A stretch of DNA of 64,000 bases from Sheuella sp. (GTDB lineage: Bacteria; Pseudomonadota; Gammaproteobacteria; Burkholderiales; Burkholderiaceae_B): the NCBI GenBank assembly GCA_030650995.1, contig JAUSCY010000072.1:1-64000 (forward strand), in the 5' to 3' direction. The notes beneath the pieces are model-generated. The model was not told where the DNA came from. It ran no database searches and worked only from the letters and a program-made list of their open reading frames with translations. The stretch's first letter is position 1; the number at the start of each line of letters is the position of its first letter. A program made the translations under genes and the position numbers. Positions 33,419 through 42,788 of the stretch are shown piece after piece.

Positions 33419-34405
33419 ATGAAGAAATATATAACTGCCGCAACTCGACTTCTTGTACTGGCATGCCTGGGACTCACCAGCATTTGCTCTACAGCGCAAA
33501 CTGCCGCAACCTTCCCCAGCAAACCCATCAAAATCGTCGTGCCATTTGCTGCGGGAGGATCGACCGATGCGCTGGCACGCCTGCTCGCCCAGAAACTAAC
33601 GAGCGCCTGGGGGCAAACAGTGATTGTCGAAAACAAACCAGGGGCTGGCGCAACACTGGGTGCCGACTACGTTGCTAAAGCCCCAGCTGATGGCTATACG
33701 CTGTTGATGGGGGCTGCGCACCACACGATCGCCCAAAATGTTTACAAAACCTTGCCCTACCATTTTGGTCGTGACCTCGCACCAGTCAGTATCATGGCAC
33801 TCATCCCGAACGTCGTAGTAGTCAATGACAAAGTCCCGGCAAAAACTATCCAGGAACTCATTGCCCTGGCGAAAAAAGAGCCTGGCAAACTCAACTATGG
33901 TTCGGCCGGCGCAGGTACCGCGCATCACCTGATAGGTGCCATGTTTAATCTGCAGGCGGGTGTTGACATCGTGCATATCCCTTACAAAGGTAGCTCACCC
34001 GCGGTCGCCGACCTGGTCAGCGGTCAAGTGCAACTGATGTTTGATACGGTGTCTTCCGCACTGCCTCAAATCAAGGCAGGTAAAACCCGTGCGCTCGCGG
34101 TTACAACTAAAACACGCTCATCTGCCTTACCGGACGTACCAACATTAAATGAAACCGTTTTGCCTGGTTTCGATGTCGGAACCTGGTTTGGAATTCTCGC
34201 TCCTGCTGCGACACCAGCGGATGTTGTCGCCAAACTCAGCAATGAAATCATCAGGATCGTGCAGGCACCCGACATGCAAAAACAGTTGCTTGATATGGGT
34301 TCCGAACCAATCGGCAGCACCGCTGAGCAAATGAAAGTACAGATCAATAAAGAACTGGATGCCTTTGGAACCCTGACCAAACAAATCAAGCTGACGGTGG
34401 ATTAA
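33419..34405 (+). CDS. Bug-family (TctC-like) periplasmic receptor
   Basis: 328 residues with a signal peptide ending near STAQ, then the family motifs IKIVVPFAAGGSTDALARLL and VIVENKPGAGATLGADYV. It is an orphan receptor: no TctAB genes are near, and its neighbours are a LON-domain protein and an aldo/keto reductase. Ligand unknown. Confidence 0.9.
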   Translation: MKKYITAATRLLVLACLGLTSICSTAQTAATFPSKPIKIVVPFAAGGSTDALARLLAQKLTSAWGQTVIVENKPGAGATLGADYVAKAPADGYTLLMGAAHHTIAQNVYKTLPYHFGRDLAPVSIMALIPNVVVVNDKVPAKTIQELIALAKKEPGKLNYGSAGAGTAHHLIGAMFNLQAGVDIVHIPYKGSSPAVADLVSGQVQLMFDTVSSALPQIKAGKTRALAVTTKTRSSALPDVPTLNETVLPGFDVGTWFGILAPAATPADVVAKLSNEIIRIVQAPDMQKQLLDMGSEPIGSTAEQMKVQINKELDAFGTLTKQIKLTVD

Positions 34406-34493
34406 GGCGATCTTAAAGAACACGCAGGCCCGCCGTCATGTAAGCTTTTGAAAATTCAAAAAAACAATTCCAACCTATATCTGAGCCACGCAT

Positions 34494-35513
34494 ATGTCTT
34501 CCAATTCTCCTGTCTATCAAACGCTAGGCAATAGCGGTCTTCGTGTTCCACGACTGTGGCTTGGTGCCATGATGTTTGGTGATCAAACCGAGGAAAGTGT
34601 TGCACGTGAAATGATTGCCGTCACGCGCGATGCAGGACTCAACGCAATCGACACCGCCGACAACTATGCTGGCGGCGCGTCTGAAAAAATGGTGGGTAAG
34701 CTGATTGCCCAGGATCGCTCAAGATGGGTGGTTGCCACCAAAGTTGCCAACCCGATGGGTACAGAACCCAATGATCGCGGCCTGTCCAGACGCTGGGTCA
34801 TGCAGGAAGTCGATAACAGCCTGAACCGTCTGGGAATTGATTGCATTGATATTTATTACATGCATCGTGACGATGAAACCGTGCCGATCGAAGAGGTTCT
34901 GTCAACATTTGCGCGTCTGATCGAAATGGGCAAAATCCGTTATTACGGCATTTCAAACTTCCGTGGCTGGCGTGTCGCCAGAATGGTTGAAACCGCACGG
35001 TGCATGGGAGTACCTCAGCCCATCGTCTGTCAGCCCCCCTACAGTGCTGTCACGCGATTAATCGAGACCGAGCTCATTCCAAGCTGCAATCATTACGGCG
35101 TAGGTGTGGTGGCCTATAGCCCGCTGGCGCGCGGCGTGCTGACGGGGAAATATCAACCAGATGCCGCACCCGATGCAAATAGTCGTGCCGGCCGGGGTGA
35201 CCGCCGGATGCACCAGACAGAATTCCGTCCAGAGTCCTTTAATGTTGCCAATGCCCTGAAGGCGCACGCACAAAGCCGGGGACTGTCCCCGACTCAGTTT
35301 GCTATTGCCTGGGCCCTGAACAACCAGTGTATGAGCGGTGTGATTGGCGGCCCCCGTACCCTGGATCAGTGGAAAGATTACGTGGCGGCGCTCTCTGTAG
35401 AAATCACTGCCGAGGACGAGGCTCTTGTCGATCAGCTCGTGCCACCCGGATATGCCTCTACCCACGGTTTCGTCGATCCGCAATATCCGATTCAGGGACG
35501 TCGATCGCTTTGA
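34494..35513 (+). CDS. Aldo/keto reductase
   Basis: The 339-residue (alpha/beta)8 NADPH-dependent oxidoreductase has the catalytic Asp and Tyr in NAIDTADNYAGGASEKM near residue 50, a Lys in WVVATKVAN, and His in IYYMHRDDETVPIEE. The C-terminal GVIGGPRTLDQW is the usual NADP-binding segment. Such enzymes reduce aldehydes or ketones; the physiological substrate is unknown. It lies 88 bp after a Bug gene. Confidence 0.9.
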   Translation: MSSNSPVYQTLGNSGLRVPRLWLGAMMFGDQTEESVAREMIAVTRDAGLNAIDTADNYAGGASEKMVGKLIAQDRSRWVVATKVANPMGTEPNDRGLSRRWVMQEVDNSLNRLGIDCIDIYYMHRDDETVPIEEVLSTFARLIEMGKIRYYGISNFRGWRVARMVETARCMGVPQPIVCQPPYSAVTRLIETELIPSCNHYGVGVVAYSPLARGVLTGKYQPDAAPDANSRAGRGDRRMHQTEFRPESFNVANALKAHAQSRGLSPTQFAIAWALNNQCMSGVIGGPRTLDQWKDYVAALSVEITAEDEALVDQLVPPGYASTHGFVDPQYPIQGRRSL

Positions 35514-35561
35514 ACAAGTAGGCGATAATAGGGGCATTAGGAACAACTTTCTGAACGCAAC

Positions 35562-37736
35562 ATGAACAAGCGTGACATGAATATCCAGCGCATTACTTTT
35601 TTGCGTGGCCCCAATATCTGGACGTATTACTCAGCCCTCGAAGCACTCATCGATATCGGTGAGCTTGAGGACTGCCCATCCGATACTGTTCCAGGCATGT
35701 ACGAGCGCCTGACAACCTGGCTGCCCAGCCTGATTGAGCATCGCTGCAGCCCCGGTGTACGGGGTGGATTTCTGCAACGCTTAAAAACCGGTACCTGGCC
35801 TTGCCATGTACTGGAACACGTCACACTCGCGCTGCAAGATTTAGCGGGGGTTCCCGGTCATGGCTTCGGTCGTGCCCGCGAAACCGAAAAACGCGGAGTC
35901 TATAAAGTCGTCGTCAGTAGCTGGCAGCCTGAAGTCACCCGCGCGGCCTTGTATGCTGGCCGTGACCTGGTGATGGCATCGATCGAAGACACACCCTACG
36001 ATCTAGACGAAGTCCTGGAAAATCTGCGCGATCTGACTCAAAGCCTTTGTTTCGGACCCAGCACAGCCTCAATCGTGATGGCTGCTGAAGACCGTGAAAT
36101 CTCTGCCATTCGCCTGAGCGAAGGCAATCTGGTGCAATTCGGCTATGGCGCAAAACAGCGCCGTATCTGGACAGCAGAAACAGACCAGACCAGTGCGATT
36201 GCCGAAACCATATCGCGCGATAAAGACTTGACCAAGTCCTTACTCGATGCCGTGGGCGTACCCATCCCCAAAGGTCGCGCAGTCAGTAATGCCGAGGATG
36301 CCTGGGAAGCCGCCCAGGATCTGGGGCTGCCGGTTGTAGTCAAACCCGTTGACGGCAACCATGGACGCGGCGTATTCATCAATCTCGAAACGCGAGAGGA
36401 AGTTCAAGCCGCCTACGCTGTCGCGGTTGACGAAGGCTCGGGCGTTCTGGTTGAACGATTCATCCTCGGTAACGAGCATCGTTTACTGGTCGTTGGCGGC
36501 AAGCTTGCCGCCGCTGCAAAAGGCCAGACTGCCAGCGTGACAGGTGACGGTAAACACACCGTTTCAGAACTCATTGAAATCCAGATTAACTCCGATCCCC
36601 GTCGTGGCCGAGGTGAAGAGCAACCCCTGAACCCAGTGCGGATTGACTCCGCCGCACGCCTGGAACTTAAACGTCAGGGATTTGAATCCGACAGCATCGT
36701 TCCAGCGGGCGTTGAGGCACTCATCCAGCGCAACGGTAATGTCGCTTTTGACTGCACTGACGAAGTTCACCCTGATGTGGCCTATATTGCAGGTCTTGCA
36801 GCCAGAGCTGTCGGTCTGGATGTCGCAGGCATTGATCTGGTCGCTCAGGACATCTCCCGCCCCCTGCACGAGCAAGGCGGCGCCATAGTCGAGGTCAACG
36901 CCGGCCCTGGTTTGCTCATGCACATCAAACCAGCGGAAGGTCAGTCCCGGCCTGTTGGCAAAGCAATTATTGATCACATTTTTCCTGATAACGAAAAGGG
37001 ACTAATACCTCTTGTCGGTATTTCAGGCACCTATGGTAACGAAATCGTCGCACGCTTAGTGTTTCACCTCATGAGTTTGCAGGGGTGGCGAACGGGCATC
37101 GCCAGCCAGGATGGTTTATCTGTCGGCAAACGTCATCTGAAAAGCGGCAATTGTGCGACCTGGAGCGATGCCAGGCGCTTGCTGCTGAACACAGAGGTTG
37201 AGGCTGCAGTCATCGAAAACGATGGTCTGGAAATTTTACTGAACGGGTTGGCTTACGATCGTTGCGAAGTGGGCATTGTCACAAACATCGTCTTCACTGA
37301 TGCGATGAAACGTGAGGATGTCGCACACCATGACTTTGAGAATGCCGAGCAGCTGATCAAAATCTACCGTACCCAAGTTGATGTCGTACTCCCGACAGGT
37401 ACCGGCGTGCTGAACGCAGATGATGAAAACGTTGTTGCCATTGCAGAGTTTTGCGATGGTGGCGTGATTTTTTTCAGTCCTAACCCAGAGCAGCCGGTTA
37501 TCGTCTCGCACCTTGCACAAGGTCATCGTGCTGTCTTTGTTGAGCACGGCAAAATAGTTTTTGCTGAAGGTGCTGGACGTATGGTGCTATGTGATGTGGC
37601 GGCAGTTTGCATCACGGACCAGGGGCGTAATGTTGAGCAAGTGCGCTACGTACTTGCGGCGGCAGCGGCTGCCTGGGCACTGAAGCTGCCGGAATCACTG
37701 ATTCAGGCAGGACTTGAAGGGTTTGCGCAGGCATAA
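35562..37736 (+). CDS. cphA: Cyanophycin synthetase-like protein (CphA'/CphA2-like, degenerate Mur-ligase P-loop)
   Basis: The 724-residue protein has the cyanophycin synthetase N-terminal domain (FLRGPNIWTYYSALEALIDI), an ATP-grasp region from about residue 215 (VPIPKGRAVSN, VVVKPVDGNHGRGVF, IVEVNAGPGLLMHIKP) and a Mur-ligase-like C-terminal half. In the latter, the P-loop usually reading GTNGKTT is GTYGNEI, so the lysine and threonines that bind ATP are lost. At 724 residues it is also shorter than the roughly 870-residue full enzymes. It may add only one of the two amino acids, or re-polymerise Asp-Arg dipeptides as cyanobacterial CphA2 does. No second cphA or cphB is adjacent. The start could be this ATG or one 15 bases later. 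Confidence 0.85.
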   Translation: MNKRDMNIQRITFLRGPNIWTYYSALEALIDIGELEDCPSDTVPGMYERLTTWLPSLIEHRCSPGVRGGFLQRLKTGTWPCHVLEHVTLALQDLAGVPGHGFGRARETEKRGVYKVVVSSWQPEVTRAALYAGRDLVMASIEDTPYDLDEVLENLRDLTQSLCFGPSTASIVMAAEDREISAIRLSEGNLVQFGYGAKQRRIWTAETDQTSAIAETISRDKDLTKSLLDAVGVPIPKGRAVSNAEDAWEAAQDLGLPVVVKPVDGNHGRGVFINLETREEVQAAYAVAVDEGSGVLVERFILGNEHRLLVVGGKLAAAAKGQTASVTGDGKHTVSELIEIQINSDPRRGRGEEQPLNPVRIDSAARLELKRQGFESDSIVPAGVEALIQRNGNVAFDCTDEVHPDVAYIAGLAARAVGLDVAGIDLVAQDISRPLHEQGGAIVEVNAGPGLLMHIKPAEGQSRPVGKAIIDHIFPDNEKGLIPLVGISGTYGNEIVARLVFHLMSLQGWRTGIASQDGLSVGKRHLKSGNCATWSDARRLLLNTEVEAAVIENDGLEILLNGLAYDRCEVGIVTNIVFTDAMKREDVAHHDFENAEQLIKIYRTQVDVVLPTGTGVLNADDENVVAIAEFCDGGVIFFSPNPEQPVIVSHLAQGHRAVFVEHGKIVFAEGAGRMVLCDVAAVCITDQGRNVEQVRYVLAAAAAAWALKLPESLIQAGLEGFAQA

Positions 37737-37776
37737 CTTCGTAGCGATCAGTCACCCGCCTGACCATGCAATATAA

Positions 37777-38706
37777 CTACCAGCTTGCAATAGCGCCTAG
37801 CAAGGCCTTTTGCATAGGCTGGGTGCCTAGCGCATGACCACATCCTGGCAGACGGACTAGCCTCGCGCCGGGGGCAACAGCCAGGATGGCTTCGCTGTTT
37901 GTGACCGGGCACAGTGCATCGTCCTCTCCATGAATCAGCGTGATGTCCATCCGGTTCAGGTTATCAGGCGCCAACAGCGCATCTGGCGTAACAAAACAGT
38001 GATTCATCAGGTAATGACACTGAATCTGGTATCTGGGAATCTGGGACACACCTGAAAGTAACTGCAACGCTTGCGCAGGTGCGGGATAGTCGTTCATGGC
38101 TGACTCGTATTGGGCCCAGGACAATGCCAATGCAGACTGACTGACCAGATTATTTTGCTCGCAAAAAACGCGATGGCCAAAAGCCAGCAGACTCTCTGAA
38201 CTGTTCAAAGGCAAGTGGCTTTTCAGGGCCTGCCAATGCGTCAGGCAAGCTGCGGGCGGATGATTCATAAAGCGGTCGATCTCTGCAGGGCTGCACAAAA
38301 ATGGACTACGCAACAAAAAATGCTCGACTGCAAACGCGTATTTTTGCGCGTAGGCAAGCGCCAGCGCCCCTCCCCAGGAGCCTCCCACCACGGACCAGGT
38401 ATTTAATCCGAAGAATTGTCTCAAGCGCTCCAGATCCTCGACCAGATCAGCGGTCTGGTTTTGCTCGAGTGGGTGAACTGAACGACTGTTTCCACAGCCC
38501 CTCTGGTCGTATTGAATAATCAGAAAACGTTCAGGATCAAAAAACCGACGGTGCATGGGGCTCGCACTACTTCCCGGGCCACCATGCAACCAAACAACCG
38601 GCTTGCCCTTTAAATTGCCACTTATTTCCCAGTGCAGGCTATGTCCATCGCCCACAGGCAACCAGCCGTGACGAATCGGAGTCAAATCAGGAAAAAGTTC
38701 AAACAT
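37777..38706 (-). CDS. pip: Prolyl aminopeptidase (proline iminopeptidase)
   Basis: The 309-residue alpha/beta hydrolase cleaves N-terminal proline from peptides. It has the oxyanion motif WLHGGPGSSASP, the DQRGCGNS motif, the nucleophile elbow GGSWGGALALAYAQ near residue 110, and a catalytic His in LPGCGHALG near the C-terminus. These match the S33 family. It is convergent with the cyanophycin synthetase-like gene. Confidence 0.9.
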   Translation of the reverse strand: MFELFPDLTPIRHGWLPVGDGHSLHWEISGNLKGKPVVWLHGGPGSSASPMHRRFFDPERFLIIQYDQRGCGNSRSVHPLEQNQTADLVEDLERLRQFFGLNTWSVVGGSWGGALALAYAQKYAFAVEHFLLRSPFLCSPAEIDRFMNHPPAACLTHWQALKSHLPLNSSESLLAFGHRVFCEQNNLVSQSALALSWAQYESAMNDYPAPAQALQLLSGVSQIPRYQIQCHYLMNHCFVTPDALLAPDNLNRMDITLIHGEDDALCPVTNSEAILAVAPGARLVRLPGCGHALGTQPMQKALLGAIASW

Positions 38707-38763
38707 GCAATTGCGCTAAAAGGCGTCGAAATTCATCACTACAGCAGAGAAGAGGACTAGAAA

Positions 38764-39168
38764 TTAACGACGTCCGGCGCGATTCTCTGGGCCACCACGG
38801 TTAACCTGACCATCGGCAGGACCATCGCCGCGCGTCATCCCTGCACCCGGAGCACCTGCTCCGGCACCCGGCCTGACACCCACACCAGCAGCGCCCGCAC
38901 CAGGCGCTGCACCGACCCCCGGGGCGCCAACTCCGGGCGCGACACCAACTCCTGGAGCACCTACGCCAGGCGCAACACCGACACCTGGAGCGCCTACGCC
39001 TGCACCAGGTAAAACGCCCACACCCGGCGCGCCACGATCAACCGGGCGCACAACACAACCAACAGGAAAGCCGGGCCCTGTGCAATAGACAACAGCCCAG
39101 GAGCTTTGTGCGTACACAGCCAAACCAACGCATGCTAAGACCTTAGTTGCCTTGAGAACATATTTCAT
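38764..39168 (-). CDS. Exported Gly/Pro/Ala/Val repeat protein with elastin-like units
   Basis: 134 residues with a signal peptide ([25 protein letters not shown]), a short Cys-containing segment ([16 protein letters not shown]) and a low-complexity region. That region is built from an 11-residue unit [11 protein letters not shown] encoded by a 33-bp repeat, decaying toward the C-terminus. The tail is hydrophilic ([21 protein letters not shown]). It contains the elastin hexapeptide VGVAPG twice. It would probably be a flexible, unstructured periplasmic or surface protein. Function unknown. Confidence 0.75.
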   Translation of the reverse strand: MKYVLKATKVLACVGLAVYAQSSWAVVYCTGPGFPVGCVVRPVDRGAPGVGVLPGAGVGAPGVGVAPGVGAPGVGVAPGVGAPGVGAAPGAGAAGVGVRPGAGAGAPGAGMTRGDGPADGQVNRGGPENRAGRR

Positions 39169-39425
39169 CGCGAATCCTTGTTTAAAAAATCATTCGCCAG
39201 AGAGTGTTTTAAGTTTAATGTTTTTGCTCTCTGCACATTAAAAACTCTTTTACTTTTGTACCCTAAATTTAACGATCAAATGTTACAAACCACTCAAAAA
39301 TCAACAATACAAACTTAATTACGTGTTTTTCTGGGTTTAATAACCGTAAAGCCCAACTGATTACCTATTAATTAGTAAAATAGTCAACTATTCGTCCGAT
39401 TGATCCATTTTCAAGGTTCCTCAGA
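39169..39425. promoter_or_regulatory. AT-rich promoter region of malate synthase G
   Basis: This 257-bp gap between the repeat protein (leftward) and malate synthase (rightward) contains both promoters. It is very AT-rich. A 6-bp inverted repeat AATAGT-CA-ACTATT at 39379-39392 is the only dyad I see. No confident -35/-10 pair can be assigned. Confidence 0.3.
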
Positions 39426-41648
39426 ATGACAGCCCGCACAACTTGCAACCACCTCCAAGTCGCAACTGTTTTATATCGCTTCATCGAAGATAAAGTTCTG
39501 CCCGGCACAGGGGTAGACAGTACAAGTTTCTGGAAAGGGTTTGATGCACTGGTACATGATCTGACGCCTAAGAACTCAGCGCTGCTTAAAGAGCGTGATC
39601 GTATTCAACTCGAAATGGATGCATGGCATCGTGCGCACCCCGGTCCAGTCAGCGACATGGCGGCATATCGTAAACAACTTGAAAAAATTGGTTATCTGGC
39701 TGCTGTACCTGCCGAGGCGATCGCCACGACCACGAATGTCGATGCGGAGCTCGCACTGCAGGCTGGCCCCCAGTTAGTGGTACCTGTTCTGAATGCACGT
39801 TACGCTCTAAATGCAGCCAACGCACGCTGGGGCTCACTGTACGATGCACTGTACGGAACCGATGCAATTGCCGAGACGGATGGGGCCACCAAATCGGGTC
39901 CGGATGGCAAGGGTTACAACCCCGTGCGCGGTGCAAAGGTAATTGCCTTTGGCCGGACGTTCCTGGATCAGGCGGCTGCGCTGACAACAGGCTCACACGC
40001 CGACGTCAAACAATATGCTGTGGTCGACGGCAAACTCGTGATCACCCTGAAAGATGGCAGCACAACGGGGCTGGCTGACCCGAAGAAATTTATTGGTTAC
40101 CAGGGCAGTGCCTCTTCACCCTCGTCGATCCTCCTGGGTAACAACGGTCTTCACATTGATATCCGGATCGACAGCACACAGGGTATTGGTCGGGATGACC
40201 TGGCTGGCGTGAATGACATTGTGCTTGAATCGGCACTGTCTACCATTCTCGATCTCGAGGACTCGGTTGCCGTGGTTGATGCAGATGACAAAGTTCTGGC
40301 CTACGACAACTGGCTCGGTATTCTGAAAGGTACTCTGGTTGAGAGCGTCACCAAGAACGGCAAGACGTTCAACCGCACACTGAACGAAGACCGTAAATAC
40401 ACAGCCGCTGCCGGTGCATCCCAGGCAAAAGACGGCATCGTCACGCTTCATGGCCGCTCTTTGCTGTTCCTGCGTAATGTCGGTCACCTGATGACCAATC
40501 CGGCAATCCTGGACGAGCACGGCAACGAAATTTTCGAAGGCATCCTTGATGCTGTGGTCACCGTTGCGATCGCCATGCACGACATGAAACGCAGCAAGGA
40601 CCACAAATTCGGTAACTCGCGAACAGGTTCGGTTTATATCGTTAAACCTAAAATGCACGGTCCTGCTGAAGTTGCTTTCGCCAACGAGCTGTTTGGTCGC
40701 GTAGAAAACCTGCTTGGCTTGCCTGCCAATACGGTCAAGCTGGGCATCATGGACGAAGAGCGCCGTACCAGCGTAAACCTTAAGGCCTGCATTAACGAAG
40801 CACGGGCACGTGTTGCGTTCATTAACACGGGCTTTCTCGATCGCACCGGTGACGAAATGCATACCGCGATGCATGCTGGTCCGATGATCCGCAAAGGCGA
40901 TATGAAATCCAGCGCCTGGCTTTCTGCCTATGAGCGCAGCAATGTGCTGACAGGTCTGTCCTGCGGTCTGCGCGGCCGGGCTCAAATTGGTAAAGGCATG
41001 TGGGCCATGCCTGATCTGATGGCAGCCATGCTCGAGCAAAAAATCGGTCATCCCAAAGCAGGGGCAAATACGGCCTGGGTGCCCTCGCCCACCGCCGCAA
41101 CCTTGCATGCCCTGCACTACCATCAGGTCAACGTGGCCGAGATCCAGAAAGATCTTGAAAAAGTCGCAAACAATCCTGAAATTGATCGCCTGCTGAACGA
41201 CATTTTGCAAGTTCCTGTGGCATCTAATCCGAAATGGACCCCAACAGAAATCCAGCAGGAACTAGACAATAACGCACAAGGTATTCTTGGCTACGTGGTT
41301 CGCTGGATCGATCAGGGTGTTGGCTGCTCGAAAGTACCTGATATCCATAATGTGGGCCTCATGGAAGACCGTGCGACCCTGCGGATATCCAGCCAGCACA
41401 TTGCCAACTGGCTCCTGCATGGCATCGTCACCGAGGCGCAAGTCAACGAGACGTTCCAGCGTATGGCCAAAGTCGTCGATCAGCAAAACGCTGGTGATGC
41501 CCTCTACAAGCCAATGGCCGGCCATTTTGATACATCGATGGCTTACAAAGCAGCTTGCGACCTGGTGTTCAAAGGTCTTGAGCAGCCAAGTGGCTATACC
41601 GAGCCCTTACTGCATGCCTGGCGGCTGAAGGTTAAAGCACAGGCCTGA
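39426..41648 (+). CDS. glcB: Malate synthase G
   Basis: The 740-residue monomeric enzyme condenses glyoxylate with acetyl-CoA to malate. The length and motifs are those of isoform [18 protein letters not shown] near residue 277, [19 protein letters not shown] near residue 410 and the [17 protein letters not shown] segment near residue 440. It allows growth on compounds degraded through glyoxylate, such as several amide-rich or C2 substrates. A good AAGG ribosome-binding site precedes the ATG. It is a single-gene unit with a likely terminator after it. Confidence 0.96.
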   Translation: MTARTTCNHLQVATVLYRFIEDKVLPGTGVDSTSFWKGFDALVHDLTPKNSALLKERDRIQLEMDAWHRAHPGPVSDMAAYRKQLEKIGYLAAVPAEAIATTTNVDAELALQAGPQLVVPVLNARYALNAANARWGSLYDALYGTDAIAETDGATKSGPDGKGYNPVRGAKVIAFGRTFLDQAAALTTGSHADVKQYAVVDGKLVITLKDGSTTGLADPKKFIGYQGSASSPSSILLGNNGLHIDIRIDSTQGIGRDDLAGVNDIVLESALSTILDLEDSVAVVDADDKVLAYDNWLGILKGTLVESVTKNGKTFNRTLNEDRKYTAAAGASQAKDGIVTLHGRSLLFLRNVGHLMTNPAILDEHGNEIFEGILDAVVTVAIAMHDMKRSKDHKFGNSRTGSVYIVKPKMHGPAEVAFANELFGRVENLLGLPANTVKLGIMDEERRTSVNLKACINEARARVAFINTGFLDRTGDEMHTAMHAGPMIRKGDMKSSAWLSAYERSNVLTGLSCGLRGRAQIGKGMWAMPDLMAAMLEQKIGHPKAGANTAWVPSPTAATLHALHYHQVNVAEIQKDLEKVANNPEIDRLLNDILQVPVASNPKWTPTEIQQELDNNAQGILGYVVRWIDQGVGCSKVPDIHNVGLMEDRATLRISSQHIANWLLHGIVTEAQVNETFQRMAKVVDQQNAGDALYKPMAGHFDTSMAYKAACDLVFKGLEQPSGYTEPLLHAWRLKVKAQA

Positions 41649-41680
41649 GCGTTCAACAGTAAGAAATAGCCCAGATCATA

Positions 41681-41716
41681 TGCCACCTGTCATTTCACAA
41701 TGAAGGTGCCATTTTT
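41681..41716 (+). terminator. Rho-independent terminator after malate synthase G
   Basis: A hairpin with outer arms TGCCACCT and AGGTGCCA (one mismatch) and inner arms TCATT/AATGA is followed by ATTTTTC. It lies 32 bp past the malate synthase stop and directly abuts the end of the convergent Bug gene. Confidence 0.6.
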
Positions 41717-42712
41717 CTATTGTTTAGTCGCAGCAAAGACGTCTGCCAAAGCTTCCCAACGCTTAGTTTCCTGACCGACCAATGCAGCGTATTCGGCCGA
41801 GGGCATCCCACCAGGCAAGGCAGCCATGCCATCCAGTGTTTTTAACATTTCAGGTCTTTTGAGCATGGCAAGCACTGCTTTGTAAAGCTTTTCTTTGATG
41901 GCCTCTGGCAATCCTTTAGGTGCCTCAAGTCCATACCAGGTCGTAGCCTGAAAGCCTGTCAGACCGCTTGACTCTGAAATAGTTGGAACATCGGGAAGTA
42001 AAGCCACACGATTGAGCGAAGTCACAGCCAACGCTTTAACCATTCCCGCCTTCATCTGTGAAACTGCTGATCCTGCGGTATCAATGGAAAACGTCACACG
42101 TCCCGCAATCAGATCGGTCATCATTGGCGAAGCACCTTTATAAGGTACATGTACCATTTTCAGGCCCGCCTGTTTAGCCAGTAACTCTGCATTCAGATGC
42201 TGAGGCGTGCCGACTCCAGCCGAACCAAAATTAACTTGGCCAGGACGTTTTTTTGTATCGGCCAACAATTGATCAAGGGTGTCATAAGGAGAGGATTTCG
42301 TGACGATCAGCACGTTTGGCACGACAGCAACTGTTGTGATGTGCGTGAAATCAGAGTCGAAATTAAATGACAGATCTGCGTACAACATCCCGGCTGCAGT
42401 ATTGCCCACATTACTCAATAACAAGGTGTAGCCATCTGCCGCGGCCCTCGCAGCGATCGCGGTGCCAAGCGTACCACCTGCGCCAGGCCTGTTTTGGACC
42501 ACAACCGTCTGACCAAGCTCAGCCTGCAGGTTTTGAGCCACGGCACGCGCCAGGATATCGGTTGTTCCCCCAGGCGGGAACGGAGCAATAAGAGTAATAG
42601 ACTTATCCGGCCAGGTCTGCGCGGATACTGGTGTGGCAGCAATCAGGCTGACAAGAGTCAAGGCTGCGGTAAAACCTGCCCCGAGCTTATTTATTAAATG
42701 ATCAAAAGACAT
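41717..42712 (-). CDS. Bug-family (TctC-like) periplasmic receptor
   Basis: From the ATG at 42712 (MSFDHLINK) it has 331 residues; the ORF-track start adds 20 residues that overlap the divergent promoter and are probably not translated. The signal peptide ends near VSAQ, followed by ITLIAPFPPGGTTDILARAV and VVQNRPGAGGTLG. It is divergent from an M20 peptidase operon, with 76 bp between the starts, and may bind that pathway's substrate. Ligand unknown. Confidence 0.9.
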   Translation of the reverse strand: MSFDHLINKLGAGFTAALTLVSLIAATPVSAQTWPDKSITLIAPFPPGGTTDILARAVAQNLQAELGQTVVVQNRPGAGGTLGTAIAARAAADGYTLLLSNVGNTAAGMLYADLSFNFDSDFTHITTVAVVPNVLIVTKSSPYDTLDQLLADTKKRPGQVNFGSAGVGTPQHLNAELLAKQAGLKMVHVPYKGASPMMTDLIAGRVTFSIDTAGSAVSQMKAGMVKALAVTSLNRVALLPDVPTISESSGLTGFQATTWYGLEAPKGLPEAIKEKLYKAVLAMLKRPEMLKTLDGMAALPGGMPSAEYAALVGQETKRWEALADVFAATKQ

Positions 42713-42788
42713 CTGAGCGTATCCGTTATAAAGTAACTTATTGTCATTATTCCGTGCAAACAACCGGAACACAAACGAGGATTACCCA

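Noticed and set aside
34446-34461. AT-only inverted repeat TTTTGAA-AA-TTCAAAA
   Set aside because: Too AT-rich and short to call a terminator or operator with confidence.
38870-39050. GC-rich tandem repeats that might suggest a CRISPR-like array
   Set aside because: The 33-bp units are contiguous with no unique spacers and translate into a protein repeat.
40116-41210. 364-residue minus-strand reading frame
   Set aside because: Antisense shadow of malate synthase G, whose conserved motifs cover the same bases.
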